From Actinomycetota bacterium (GTDB lineage Bacteria; Actinomycetota; Acidimicrobiia; Acidimicrobiales; Ilumatobacteraceae), in the NCBI GenBank assembly GCA_017853375.1, contig JAFMJP010000006.1:1-39138 (forward strand): a DNA stretch of 39,138 nucleotides, given 5' to 3'. The notes under the pieces are model-generated. The model was given only the letters and a program-made list of their open reading frames with translations. It was not told the origin of the DNA and searched no databases. The stretch's first letter is position 1. Each line of letters opens with the position of its first letter. The position numbers and the translations under genes were made by a program. This document shows, piece by piece, positions 18,127-26,302 of the stretch.

Positions 18127-18864
18127 ATGACCACGGGTACCGCAGCCACCCGAGTGCTCGGCGTGCTCGCCATCATCACGACCGCATGGGTGGTCGTGAG
18201 TGCCTTTTTCCTCACGCCGGCCGACGTGGTGCAGGGCGACTCGGTGCGCATCATGTACGCACACGTACCTACGGCGTGGATTGCCTACCTTGCATTCGTT
18301 ACCACTGCGGTGGCGTCGGGTTTTTCGTTGGTTCGCAAACACCGCACCCTTGGATTCGATCGTGTTGCAGGGGCATCGGCCGAGGTTGGCGTGTTGTTCA
18401 TGGCGATGACCTTGATCACCGGCAGTTTGTGGGGACGCATTACATGGGGAACGTTTTGGCAGTGGGATCCGCGCCTGACCACCACCCTGTTTCTCTTCGT
18501 CACCTACGTTGGATATCTCGCAATCCGACGAGTAGACGTCGATCCCGTGCGACGCGCCCGACGGAGCTCGGTGATTGCACTGTTGGCGGTATTGGAGATT
18601 CCACTCGTTCATTTTTCCGTGGTGTTGTGGCGTTCCTTGCACCAGGAGGCCAGCGTCTTGAACACCGACGGAGACGTTCGGCTGGATGGTCTCATGCTCT
18701 TCACGCTGTTTTCGGGTGTGGTGGCATTCACCTTGATGTTCGTTTGGCTCGTGATGCATCGTCAGCGGCTCACTGCGTTGAGCGATTTGGAGCGAGTGGT
18801 CGGTTTGGACGCGGCAATCAGCGCACGTCGTGCCGAAGGTGTGAGCGGGATCCACGCAACATGA
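18127..18864 (+). CDS. ccmC: Heme transporter CcmC
   Basis: RIMYAHVPTAWIAYLAF, WGRITWGTFWQWDPRLTT WWD-type motif, LVHFSVVLWRSLHQ. Confidence 0.93.
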   Translation: MTTGTAATRVLGVLAIITTAWVVVSAFFLTPADVVQGDSVRIMYAHVPTAWIAYLAFVTTAVASGFSLVRKHRTLGFDRVAGASAEVGVLFMAMTLITGSLWGRITWGTFWQWDPRLTTTLFLFVTYVGYLAIRRVDVDPVRRARRSSVIALLAVLEIPLVHFSVVLWRSLHQEASVLNTDGDVRLDGLMLFTLFSGVVAFTLMFVWLVMHRQRLTALSDLERVVGLDAAISARRAEGVSGIHAT

Positions 18865-18995
18865 AGGATCTCGGTTTCATTCTCGCCAGCTGGGTCATGA
18901 CGTTGGGTTCCATTGGAGTGCTTGCACTCGTCACGTTGCGTCGCGCCCGTGAACTTTCATCCCGGGTTCCCGACGAACACAAGCCATGGGTGTGA
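18861..18995 (+). CDS. ccmD: Small single-TM protein in CcmD position
   Basis: MKDLGFILASWVMTLGSIGVLALVTLRRARELSSRVPDEHKPWV; ATGA overlap with ccmC; missed by the ORF track. Confidence 0.75.
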   Translation: MKDLGFILASWVMTLGSIGVLALVTLRRARELSSRVPDEHKPWV

Positions 18996-19002
18996 GGTAA
19001 CG

Positions 19003-19461
19003 ATGGACCTCACGCCTCGCAGTGCCCCCGAGCCAAAGCGATCGTCGCGTCGTGTGCTGCCGATCGTCGTTGCAGTGCTCGCCTCGGTGGCTGGATTGGC
19101 GATCGTGGTCATGTTCCTCACATCATCGATCGATTACTACTGCAATGTCGACGAGGTCGGGGTGCGTGAAGGTTGTGACGACACGCGTCGCGTGCGCGTC
19201 CAGGGATCGGTTGACGAGGGAAGTTTGCAATCGCGAGCAGGCAATACCTCTTTCGTGATGTCGTTCAACGGAGTATCGCTGCCGGTCGACTACGAAGGCG
19301 AGCCGGGCGGCGTGTTTCAGGAGTGCATTCCGGTGGTGGCGCACGGCAGGATCGTTGACGGAGTGCTCATGGCTACTCGCATCGAGGTGAGACACTCCAA
19401 CGAGTACGAAGCGGAGAACGCCGACCGACTCGAAGAAGCCGAGAAGTCGGCATGCTCGTAG
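19003..19461 (+). CDS. ccmE: Heme chaperone CcmE (variant)
   Basis: TM anchor, OB-fold region, VEEG-like VDEGSL, candidate heme-binding HxxxY in EVRHSNEY. Confidence 0.82.
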   Translation: MDLTPRSAPEPKRSSRRVLPIVVAVLASVAGLAIVVMFLTSSIDYYCNVDEVGVREGCDDTRRVRVQGSVDEGSLQSRAGNTSFVMSFNGVSLPVDYEGEPGGVFQECIPVVAHGRIVDGVLMATRIEVRHSNEYEAENADRLEEAEKSACS

Positions 19462-21404
19462 CCAGCCTGACGGCACAGTTGGGGCGGGCTTTCCTGCTCG
19501 TTGGTTTTCTCGCGGCGTTTTTCGGCGCTTTTGCCGCTGCAGTTGGTGCGCGCCGCAGTGATGTAAAGACGTTGCGGTTGGTGCCGCGTTTCGTCGTGCT
19601 GTCGGTGGCCATGGCAGCTGCGGCTTTCGCCGTCATGGAGTGGGCGATGATCACACGAGATTTCTCGTTGCTGTACGTACAGAAAGTGGGGTCGTACTCC
19701 ACGCCTGCGCTGTACAACTTTGCCGCAGTGTGGAGCGCACTCGAAGGTTCCATTCTGATGTGGGTGTTGGTATTGGCCGGCTACGTGGCTGCCGTCGCGT
19801 GGTGGATGCGCAAACGATTCACCGAACCCCTCGTTGGGTGGGCACTCGCGGTGTTGTTGGCGGTGCTCGCGTACTTCTTCTTGTTGTCCTTTGGTCCCGC
19901 CAATCCTTTCGTCATTGGTCCACCTGGCGTGCTCGATGGACCCGGTCCGAATCCGCTGCTGCAAAACCACGTACTGGTGATGTTCCACCCACCGATCCTT
20001 TATCTCGGATACGTCGGAATGACGGTGCCGTTTGCATTCGCAATCGCAGCATTGATTGCCGGCAAAGTGGAGGACGGCTGGTTGCACATCACTCGTCGGT
20101 GGACGGTGGCTGCATGGGGATTCCTCACCTTTGGCATCGCTCTCGGTGGATGGTGGAGTTACGAGGTGCTCGGCTGGAGCGGTGTGTGGGCGTGGGATCC
20201 GGTGGAAAATGCCTCGTTGTTGCCTTGGATAACCGGAACCGCCTACATCCATTCGGTGATGGTGCAGGAGCGACGTGGTCTCCTGCGAGTGTGGAATGTT
20301 TCGTTGCTCATTGCCACGTTCAGCCTCACCATCCTGGGAACGTTCCTTACGCGCTCGGGGGTGTTGAACAGTGTTCACGCATTTTCCGAGAGCGATATCG
20401 GCCCGTGGCTGCTTGCGATGTTTGCCGTGGTGGTGGCAGTGTCGCTGGTGTTGGTATTCCTGCGTGGAGATCAACTTCGAGCAACAGGAGTCGTCGACTC
20501 CGTCTTTTCCCGCGAAGGTGCATTCTTGGTGAACAACGTGCTGTTTGCGGTGTTCGCATTCGTGGTGCTGCTGGGGACGGTGTTCCCACTCATCGTGGAA
20601 GCAATTCAGCAGCGACAGATCGTGGTGGGAGAACCGTTCTTTGATCGGCTTACCATTCCGATCGGGCTGACGATGTTGTTCATCATGGCCGTGGCACCAG
20701 TGCTTCCTTGGCGTCGCGATGGTCGTGAATTGCTTTCGCAGCGCCTCCTGGTGCCTGCGTTGATGGGTGTTGCGTCACTGGTGTTTTCGGTAGCAGTGGG
20801 GGCGACCGGGCTGGCGCCATTGTTGGCGTTCGGACTCGGTGGCTTTGCAGCGGGCAGTGCGCTGCGCCACTTGGTACGTGCGGTCCGGGTACAGCGCCTG
20901 CGCGGATTCGTCGGGAGAGCCAACGGTGGCATGGTGGTGCACCTCGGAGTGATTCTGATCTGTGTGGCGCTGGCGGCGTCGAACTCCTTCACGCGGAGCC
21001 AAGAAATCGATTTGGTCACCGGACGAGTCGCGAGTTTTGCTGGTCACACCTTCGAGCTCATCGACATTGTCGAAGAACGCGATGAGCGCAGCACCTCCGT
21101 GCGAGCACTGGTGAGCGTGGACGGGGGACAGGCGTACGCGCCGTCGATCACGAAGTTCACGCGCATCGGCATGAACGTCGGAACTCCGTCCGTGCGCACG
21201 AGCTTTACTCACGACGTGTATCTCACGCTGGAGCCACCCGTGAGGCAAGACTCCGGGCAGGCACGAATCAAGGTATTCGTCAAGCCGATGATCTTGTGGT
21301 TGTGGATTGGCACGTTCGTGATGGCGTTCGGCACGCTGCTTGCCGTACTACCCGGTCGTCGCAGGTCGATCCACGAGATTCGCGACGAGGTGGTCGACCG
21401 ATGA
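19452..21404 (+). CDS. ccmF: Cytochrome c heme lyase subunit CcmF
   Basis: SALEGSILMWVL, MFHPPILYLGYVGMTVPFAFA, GGWWSYEVLGWSGVWAWDPVENASLLPWI. Confidence 0.96.
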   Translation: MLVASLTAQLGRAFLLVGFLAAFFGAFAAAVGARRSDVKTLRLVPRFVVLSVAMAAAAFAVMEWAMITRDFSLLYVQKVGSYSTPALYNFAAVWSALEGSILMWVLVLAGYVAAVAWWMRKRFTEPLVGWALAVLLAVLAYFFLLSFGPANPFVIGPPGVLDGPGPNPLLQNHVLVMFHPPILYLGYVGMTVPFAFAIAALIAGKVEDGWLHITRRWTVAAWGFLTFGIALGGWWSYEVLGWSGVWAWDPVENASLLPWITGTAYIHSVMVQERRGLLRVWNVSLLIATFSLTILGTFLTRSGVLNSVHAFSESDIGPWLLAMFAVVVAVSLVLVFLRGDQLRATGVVDSVFSREGAFLVNNVLFAVFAFVVLLGTVFPLIVEAIQQRQIVVGEPFFDRLTIPIGLTMLFIMAVAPVLPWRRDGRELLSQRLLVPALMGVASLVFSVAVGATGLAPLLAFGLGGFAAGSALRHLVRAVRVQRLRGFVGRANGGMVVHLGVILICVALAASNSFTRSQEIDLVTGRVASFAGHTFELIDIVEERDERSTSVRALVSVDGGQAYAPSITKFTRIGMNVGTPSVRTSFTHDVYLTLEPPVRQDSGQARIKVFVKPMILWLWIGTFVMAFGTLLAVLPGRRRSIHEIRDEVVDR

Positions 21405-21937
21405 GGCTCGCGCGAGTCGGGGCGCTGGGCGTGGCCGTGGTGATGGTTGGCTTCGTGGTGTTGCTGCTGCAGACCGACGGTGAGACCGGCGTCGGCGCAC
21501 GATCTCCCTTGTTGGGTCAGCCGGCTCCGGCGGTGGTCACGAGCACGATCGATGATGAGTCGTTCGATCTCGCCCGTCGCAAGGGGTCTTGGGTGGTGCT
21601 CAACTTCTTCAACTCGACCTGCGTTCCCTGCATTGCGGAACACCCCGCGCTTCTTGCGTTTGCGAACAGTGAGGCATCTCGCGCCGACGGTGCAGAGATG
21701 TACACCGTGGTGAACGACGACTCCGATGATGCAGTGCGTGCATTCTTTGCCGCTAACTCCGGCAGCTGGCCCAAACTTCGAGACGGTGACGGCGCAATCG
21801 CGGTGGCATTCGGTGTTGCCAAGGTTCCGGAAACTTGGATCATCGACCCGAACGGTTTCGTTCGTCTCCGCATCATGGGTTCGGTGGTCGAAGGCGTGTT
21901 GGAAGATCAGCTTGCGTCACTGCGGGCGAGCGGATGA
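21401..21937 (+). CDS. ccmG: Thioredoxin-like thiol-disulfide reductase CcmG/DsbE
   Basis: GSWVVLNFFNSTCVPCIAEHPAL, GVAKVPETWIIDPNG; ATGA overlap. Confidence 0.9.
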   Translation: MRLARVGALGVAVVMVGFVVLLLQTDGETGVGARSPLLGQPAPAVVTSTIDDESFDLARRKGSWVVLNFFNSTCVPCIAEHPALLAFANSEASRADGAEMYTVVNDDSDDAVRAFFAANSGSWPKLRDGDGAIAVAFGVAKVPETWIIDPNGFVRLRIMGSVVEGVLEDQLASLRASG

Positions 21938-22908
21938 CCCCGGTGTCGTTGCCTGCGATTCGAATGACCCGCCCGGCCCGGCGTCTGTCGTGGGCCGTCA
22001 TCGCGATCGTCACGGTTTCGATGCTGGTGTTGGGATCCCTTCGTGACAGCGGACCGCTCACTCAACAGGACCGAATCGATTCGGTCACCAAGCGAATCGC
22101 CTGTCCGACATGCGACGGTGAGAGTGTGTTCGTATCGCGTGCATCTGCGGCGCAGGCGATTCGTGCCGAAGTGGCACGACAAGTGGGTGATGGGGTTCGT
22201 ACCGACGATGAGATCGTTGCGTACATCGCCGACCGATTCGGTGGCGAGGTGTTGCTCGTGCCACGCGGCGAAGGGTTGGACGCGGTCATCTGGATCCTGC
22301 CCGTATTGGTTGCGGTGGTATTGGTCGTCGGTCTTGCTGCAGCGTTCCGACGCAGCCGTGGCGTACACGAGGGTGTGGTAAGTCGTCGTCGCTCGTGGTC
22401 GATTGGTCTTGCGGTTGCCGTCGTCGTGGGCGTTGGCGGTGGTGTGCTGGTCGCGCGGCAAGCGGGTCAGCGCCTTCCGTTGCAAACTGCCACGGGTGGG
22501 ATCGAGGACAGCACGGCGTCGCTGTTGGCACAGGCGCGGCTTGCGGGGGCATCCGACGTGACCTCGGCGATCGAGTTGTACGGACGAGTCTTGGAAACCG
22601 ATCCCGACAATGTAGAAGCCATCACGTATCGCGCATGGCTGATCATGCTGTCGGCACGACAGTTCGACGAGTCGCTGCGCAACCAGGCGTACGCATCCAC
22701 CATTACTGCACTGGGGCGCGCGATCGAACTCGAACCCGGTTACCCGGATGCCATGTGTTTCCTCGGCATCGTGGTGTTTCGTGATGGTGGAGATGCGGCA
22801 TCGGCGAAGGAGTTCATCGATCGTTGCCTGGACCGCGAGCCACCCGCAGAGGTCCGCGGGTTGGTCGAATCGCTGCAGAAAGAAGTCGACGCCGCTCTCG
22901 GCGAATGA
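21934..22908 (+). CDS. ccmH: CcmH-type protein fused to a TPR (CcmI/CycH-like) domain
   Basis: RIACPTCDGESVFVSRASAAQAIRAEVARQVGDGVRTDDEIVAYIADRFGGEVLLVP, then TM and TPR-like region. Confidence 0.88.
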   Translation: MTPVSLPAIRMTRPARRLSWAVIAIVTVSMLVLGSLRDSGPLTQQDRIDSVTKRIACPTCDGESVFVSRASAAQAIRAEVARQVGDGVRTDDEIVAYIADRFGGEVLLVPRGEGLDAVIWILPVLVAVVLVVGLAAAFRRSRGVHEGVVSRRRSWSIGLAVAVVVGVGGGVLVARQAGQRLPLQTATGGIEDSTASLLAQARLAGASDVTSAIELYGRVLETDPDNVEAITYRAWLIMLSARQFDESLRNQAYASTITALGRAIELEPGYPDAMCFLGIVVFRDGGDAASAKEFIDRCLDREPPAEVRGLVESLQKEVDAALGE

Positions 22909-22932
22909 TTCGGCGATTGCCCGACCGAAAAC

Positions 22933-23412
22933 TCAGTCGTCGCTCGGTGGGGGCCATGCGTGTGCTTCGATGAAGCGGTTGTCGACGCGCTCCAATACCC
23001 ACACGCTGCCTTTGCCCCACTGTGGAGCGCCAGTCAGCCGCATTCCACCCGCAGCAAGACCATTGACGATGGCTGGAATCACGTCGCCATGACTACAGAG
23101 CACGGCGCGATCCGCGACGCCGTACAGCAGGTCGAACAAACCGGTGTCGACCTGCACGTGATCGCTGCCGAACTCCGCCAGTCGCTGGTCGAGCGTTACT
23201 CCGGTGTCGATTGCAACGGCGAGTGGTTCGACGGTTTCGATACACCGGCGATACGGACTCGACAACACCACGCTGGGTGAAATCGCAGCGAGGCGTTTGC
23301 ACAGGTCGATGGCCTGTCTGTATCCAGAGGTGGTGAGTGGACGATCAATGTCGTCACCGTCGAAGTCGTTGCGCGAACCGGCTTTGGCATGTCGCACGAG
23401 ATACAAGGGCAC
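22933..23412 (-). CDS. SixA-like histidine phosphatase
   Basis: PLYLVRHAKAGSRNDFDGDDIDRPLTTSG, VVLSSPYRRCIETVEPLA, VLCSHGDVIP; GTG start. Confidence 0.88.
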   Translation of the reverse strand: MPLYLVRHAKAGSRNDFDGDDIDRPLTTSGYRQAIDLCKRLAAISPSVVLSSPYRRCIETVEPLAVAIDTGVTLDQRLAEFGSDHVQVDTGLFDLLYGVADRAVLCSHGDVIPAIVNGLAAGGMRLTGAPQWGKGSVWVLERVDNRFIEAHAWPPPSDD

Positions 23413-23489
23413 CGCGGCAACCTAGTGGGCAAAGGTAAACAATCGGGTAGCGCCAGTACCCCCGAGCCCGCGTCGTGGCACACTGTGGC

Positions 23490-24101
23490 GTGGGCTTTTT
23501 CGACCGCAACCGTGCAGAAGTAGAAGCCAAGGGTTTCGACCCCAAACGCCTTCCGCCAGGTCAGTACCTCACCGAGCGTTTCCCCGTCTTGCACGTTGGT
23601 GATGTGCCGACGTATGCCCCGGGCGAGTGGTCGTTGCAGATCGGCGGAGCGGTATCGGCACCGTTCACACTCGACTACGAACAGTTGTTGTCGCTGCCGT
23701 CGGTGACACTCACCACCGACATCCATTGCGTCACAAAGTGGTCGAAGTTCGACACGGTCTGGAAGGGAGTTCGTGTGCGCGACTTGTTCGAGCGTGCCGG
23801 AATCCGTTCGGGTGCCACGCACGTGATGGCACATGCGGAGTACGGATACACCGCCAATTTGCCGCTTGCCGACGCCACTCGCGACGATTCACTCGTTGCA
23901 TATCAATATGACGGTGCCGATATCGAACCGATTCACGGTGGGCCTGTGCGGCTCTTCATTCCGCACCTGTACTTTTGGAAATCCGCCAAATGGTTGCGTG
24001 GGCTCGAAGCCACCACCGAGGATGCGCCGGGATTCTGGGAGCAGAACGGCTACCACATGTACGGCGATCCGTTTCTTGAACAACGTTTTTGGGGCGACTG
24101 A
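23490..24101 (+). CDS. Sulfite-oxidase-like (YuiH/MsrP-type) molybdopterin oxidoreductase
   Basis: DIHCVTKWSKFDTVWKGVRVRDLFERA, GGPVRLFIPHLYFWKSAKWLRGLE. Confidence 0.9.
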   Translation: MGFFDRNRAEVEAKGFDPKRLPPGQYLTERFPVLHVGDVPTYAPGEWSLQIGGAVSAPFTLDYEQLLSLPSVTLTTDIHCVTKWSKFDTVWKGVRVRDLFERAGIRSGATHVMAHAEYGYTANLPLADATRDDSLVAYQYDGADIEPIHGGPVRLFIPHLYFWKSAKWLRGLEATTEDAPGFWEQNGYHMYGDPFLEQRFWGD

Positions 24102-24102
24102 G

Positions 24103-24115
24103 CCTGCGGTGCAGG
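24103..24115. terminator. Hairpin two bases after a stop codon, convergent junction
   Basis: CCTGC-GGT-GCAGG, outer GCGA/TCGC pairing places the TGA in a bulge. Confidence 0.45.
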
Positions 24116-24132
24116 TCGCGTGCGACGGTGCG

Positions 24133-24882
24133 CTAATTGATCCCGTCGTGCAGTGTGGTTTCGCAAAAGCGATCACCTTGCGGTAGCGATGCCGATGTCT
24201 CGGGTGAGGTTTCGCCGTACAAGGCGTCCAACATGCCCTTCACCATGCCGCGATCCACGGCACAAATCACCGGATGTTCGATGGCGACATCACCGAACGG
24301 GCAGTGGTTGTTGATGATTCGCAATTTGTTCTGACGTTTCTCGGCATGCGCAGCAAAGCCGTGCGCGGTGAGTGCGTCGGCGACCTTCTGAAGCGCCGAG
24401 CGCAACGAGCGTTGACCGGCTACGACGTCATCACCGGTGAGCCCCGCCGCCATTGCTTGTCCGTATTTTCGACCGACTTCTTCGGCCATTGCCTCGGCGG
24501 CGTCGCGCGGCAGGCGCTCAAGTGCCTCCCCCAAGAGGGAGAGTACGAGATCGTCACTGCGAACGGGGAACTGCATCGGTTCAGCCGACATCACCGGGCG
24601 GTATCGCTTGGATGGGCGTCCTGCGCCGGCGTGTTCTGCGCGCACCACTTCCACTTCGAGATAGCCGCCTGCTGCGAGTTTGTCGAGGTGATGACGTGCC
24701 ACGTTGGGATGGACTTCGAACTGCTCGGCCACTTGGGTGGCAGTGACACCCTCGTTGGCGTCGCGAACGTATAGATACACGGCTCTGCGGGTGGGGTCGC
24801 CGAATGCCGACGTGATCGCCGATACTTGTGATGCGAATGCGCCACCCGTCACGCTGTTCGCCGCGGCCTTGTTGCGCGTCAC
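24133..24882 (-). CDS. SufR/ArsR-like HTH regulator with a cysteine (Fe-S ligand-like) C-terminus
   Basis: SAFGDPTRRAVYLYVRDANEGVTATQVAEQFEVHPNVARHHLDKL; C-x12-C (HCPFGDVAIEHPVIC) plus a later C; GTG start. Confidence 0.83.
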   Translation of the reverse strand: MTRNKAAANSVTGGAFASQVSAITSAFGDPTRRAVYLYVRDANEGVTATQVAEQFEVHPNVARHHLDKLAAGGYLEVEVVRAEHAGAGRPSKRYRPVMSAEPMQFPVRSDDLVLSLLGEALERLPRDAAEAMAEEVGRKYGQAMAAGLTGDDVVAGQRSLRSALQKVADALTAHGFAAHAEKRQNKLRIINNHCPFGDVAIEHPVICAVDRGMVKGMLDALYGETSPETSASLPQGDRFCETTLHDGIN

Positions 24883-24886
24883 GCGA

Positions 24887-24895
24887 TTAGCCTAA
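24887..24895. promoter_or_regulatory. Symmetric bidirectional -10 / possible operator between SufR-like regulator and mrp
   Basis: TTAGCCTAA: TAGCCT on + and TAGGCT on -, in a 22-bp divergent gap. Confidence 0.6.
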
Positions 24896-24904
24896 CGAGC
24901 GCAC

Positions 24905-26047
24905 ATGAGCACACTGACACCCGAAATCGTTATTGAGGCGCTACGTCCCGTTGAAGATCCCGAGTTGCACCGTTCGATCGTGGATCTGAACATGGTTCGT
25001 GACGTGATGATCAACGAAGGTGTGGTCTCGCTCACCGTCACGCTCACCATTGCAGGTTGTCCGTTGCGTAACGAAATCCAAAATCGCGTGAACGGTGCAA
25101 TTCGTCCACTGTCGGGCGTACGCGACGTGCAATTGAACTTCGGAGTCATGACGGACGACGAGCGTGCTGCATTGCGGGAAAAACTTCACGGCTCACCTGG
25201 CGCCACTGCCGGAAGTGCTCCGGCGCAGGGACACGCACAGGGTCGGGCCATCTCGTTTGCGCAGCCTGGTTCCAAGACGCGCCCGCTTCTCATTTCGTCG
25301 GGCAAGGGCGGAGTCGGCAAGAGCAGCGTCACCACCAACTTGGCGGTCGCCTTGGCGGCGGCGGGCCACACGGTTGGCGTGGTGGACGCCGACATCTACG
25401 GCTATTCAATTCCGCGCATGCTTGGCGCCGATCGTGATCCCGTCGTCATCGATCAGATGTTGCTTCCGCCGGAGAGCTACGGCGTTCGCTGCATCTCCAT
25501 CGGGTACTTCGTTCCGGAAGGTCAAGCGGTGGTGTGGCGCGGTCCGATGCTGCACAAGGCTTTGGAGCAGTTCCTGACCGATGTGTATTGGGATGAGCCG
25601 GAGTTCTTGCTCATCGACATGCCACCAGGTACGGGTGACATCGCATTGAGTTTGAGCCAGTACCTGCCGCGTGCCGAGGTGTACGTGGTGACCACTCCAC
25701 AGGAGGCCGCACAAAAGGTGGCTCGACTTTCGGCGGCGATGGCCAAAAAGGTGAACATGACCGTGCGAGGTGTCATCGAGAACATGTCCTGGTTCACCGG
25801 TGACGACGGCAAGCGCTATCAGTTGTTCGGCGACGGCGGCGGAAAGATGCTGGCGGAGGAACTCGGCGTTCCGTTGCTGGCCCAGATTCCGCTGGTGAAC
25901 CAGCTGCGCGAGGGCGGCGATGACGGCAAGCCGATAGCGGCGGTTGCCCCACAGAGCGAGGTTGGTCAGATTTTCGCCGAACTCGCCAAGAAAATCGTGG
26001 AGATGCGTCCCAAAAAGGTCTTCAGTCAAGCGCTGAAGGTGAACTGA
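24905..26047 (+). CDS. mrp: Mrp/NBP35-family Fe-S carrier ATPase (N-terminal MIP18-like domain)
   Basis: LRPVEDPELHRSIVDLNMV; ISSGKGGVGKSSVTTNLAVALA; MPPGTGDIALSLSQYLPRAEVYVVTTPQEAAQKVA. Confidence 0.95.
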   Translation: MSTLTPEIVIEALRPVEDPELHRSIVDLNMVRDVMINEGVVSLTVTLTIAGCPLRNEIQNRVNGAIRPLSGVRDVQLNFGVMTDDERAALREKLHGSPGATAGSAPAQGHAQGRAISFAQPGSKTRPLLISSGKGGVGKSSVTTNLAVALAAAGHTVGVVDADIYGYSIPRMLGADRDPVVIDQMLLPPESYGVRCISIGYFVPEGQAVVWRGPMLHKALEQFLTDVYWDEPEFLLIDMPPGTGDIALSLSQYLPRAEVYVVTTPQEAAQKVARLSAAMAKKVNMTVRGVIENMSWFTGDDGKRYQLFGDGGGKMLAEELGVPLLAQIPLVNQLREGGDDGKPIAAVAPQSEVGQIFAELAKKIVEMRPKKVFSQALKVN

Positions 26048-26065
26048 CCTGACACACTGGTGACC

Positions 26066-26302
26066 ATGGACCTACGTATCGGAGTCACCCACTCACCACG
26101 AGACATCAGTCTCGAGATCGAGAACGACGAAAAGTCGCGCCTTGCAGCACACAAGGCGGTGGAAGAAGCACTCGCCGGCAAAGTGGAGGTGCTGTGGTTG
26201 ACGGACAAGCGTGGACGTGAAGTCGCCGTACCAGCCGAAAAAATAGCCTTCGTGGAATTCGGCGCCCCGGACGGCGAGCGTCGACTGGGGTTCGGAGCCT
26301 GA
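26066..26302 (+). CDS. DUF3107 family protein
   Basis: MDLRIGVTHSPRDISLEIENDEKSRLAAHKAVEEALAG…KIAFVEFGAPDGERRLGFGA. Confidence 0.85.
   Translation: MDLRIGVTHSPRDISLEIENDEKSRLAAHKAVEEALAGKVEVLWLTDKRGREVAVPAEKIAFVEFGAPDGERRLGFGA

Noticed and set aside
17851-18855. 334-aa - strand ORF opposite ccmB/ccmC
   Set aside because: Low-complexity His/Gln/Arg-rich translation antisense to conserved ccm genes.
19317-20474. 385-aa - strand ORF opposite ccmE/ccmF
   Set aside because: Same shadow-ORF pattern; no recognisable domain.
23445-23461. GGGTA-gcgccag-TACCC inverted repeat between SixA-like and sulfite-oxidase-like genes
   Set aside because: Only 5-bp arms; too weak to separate from chance without conservation data.
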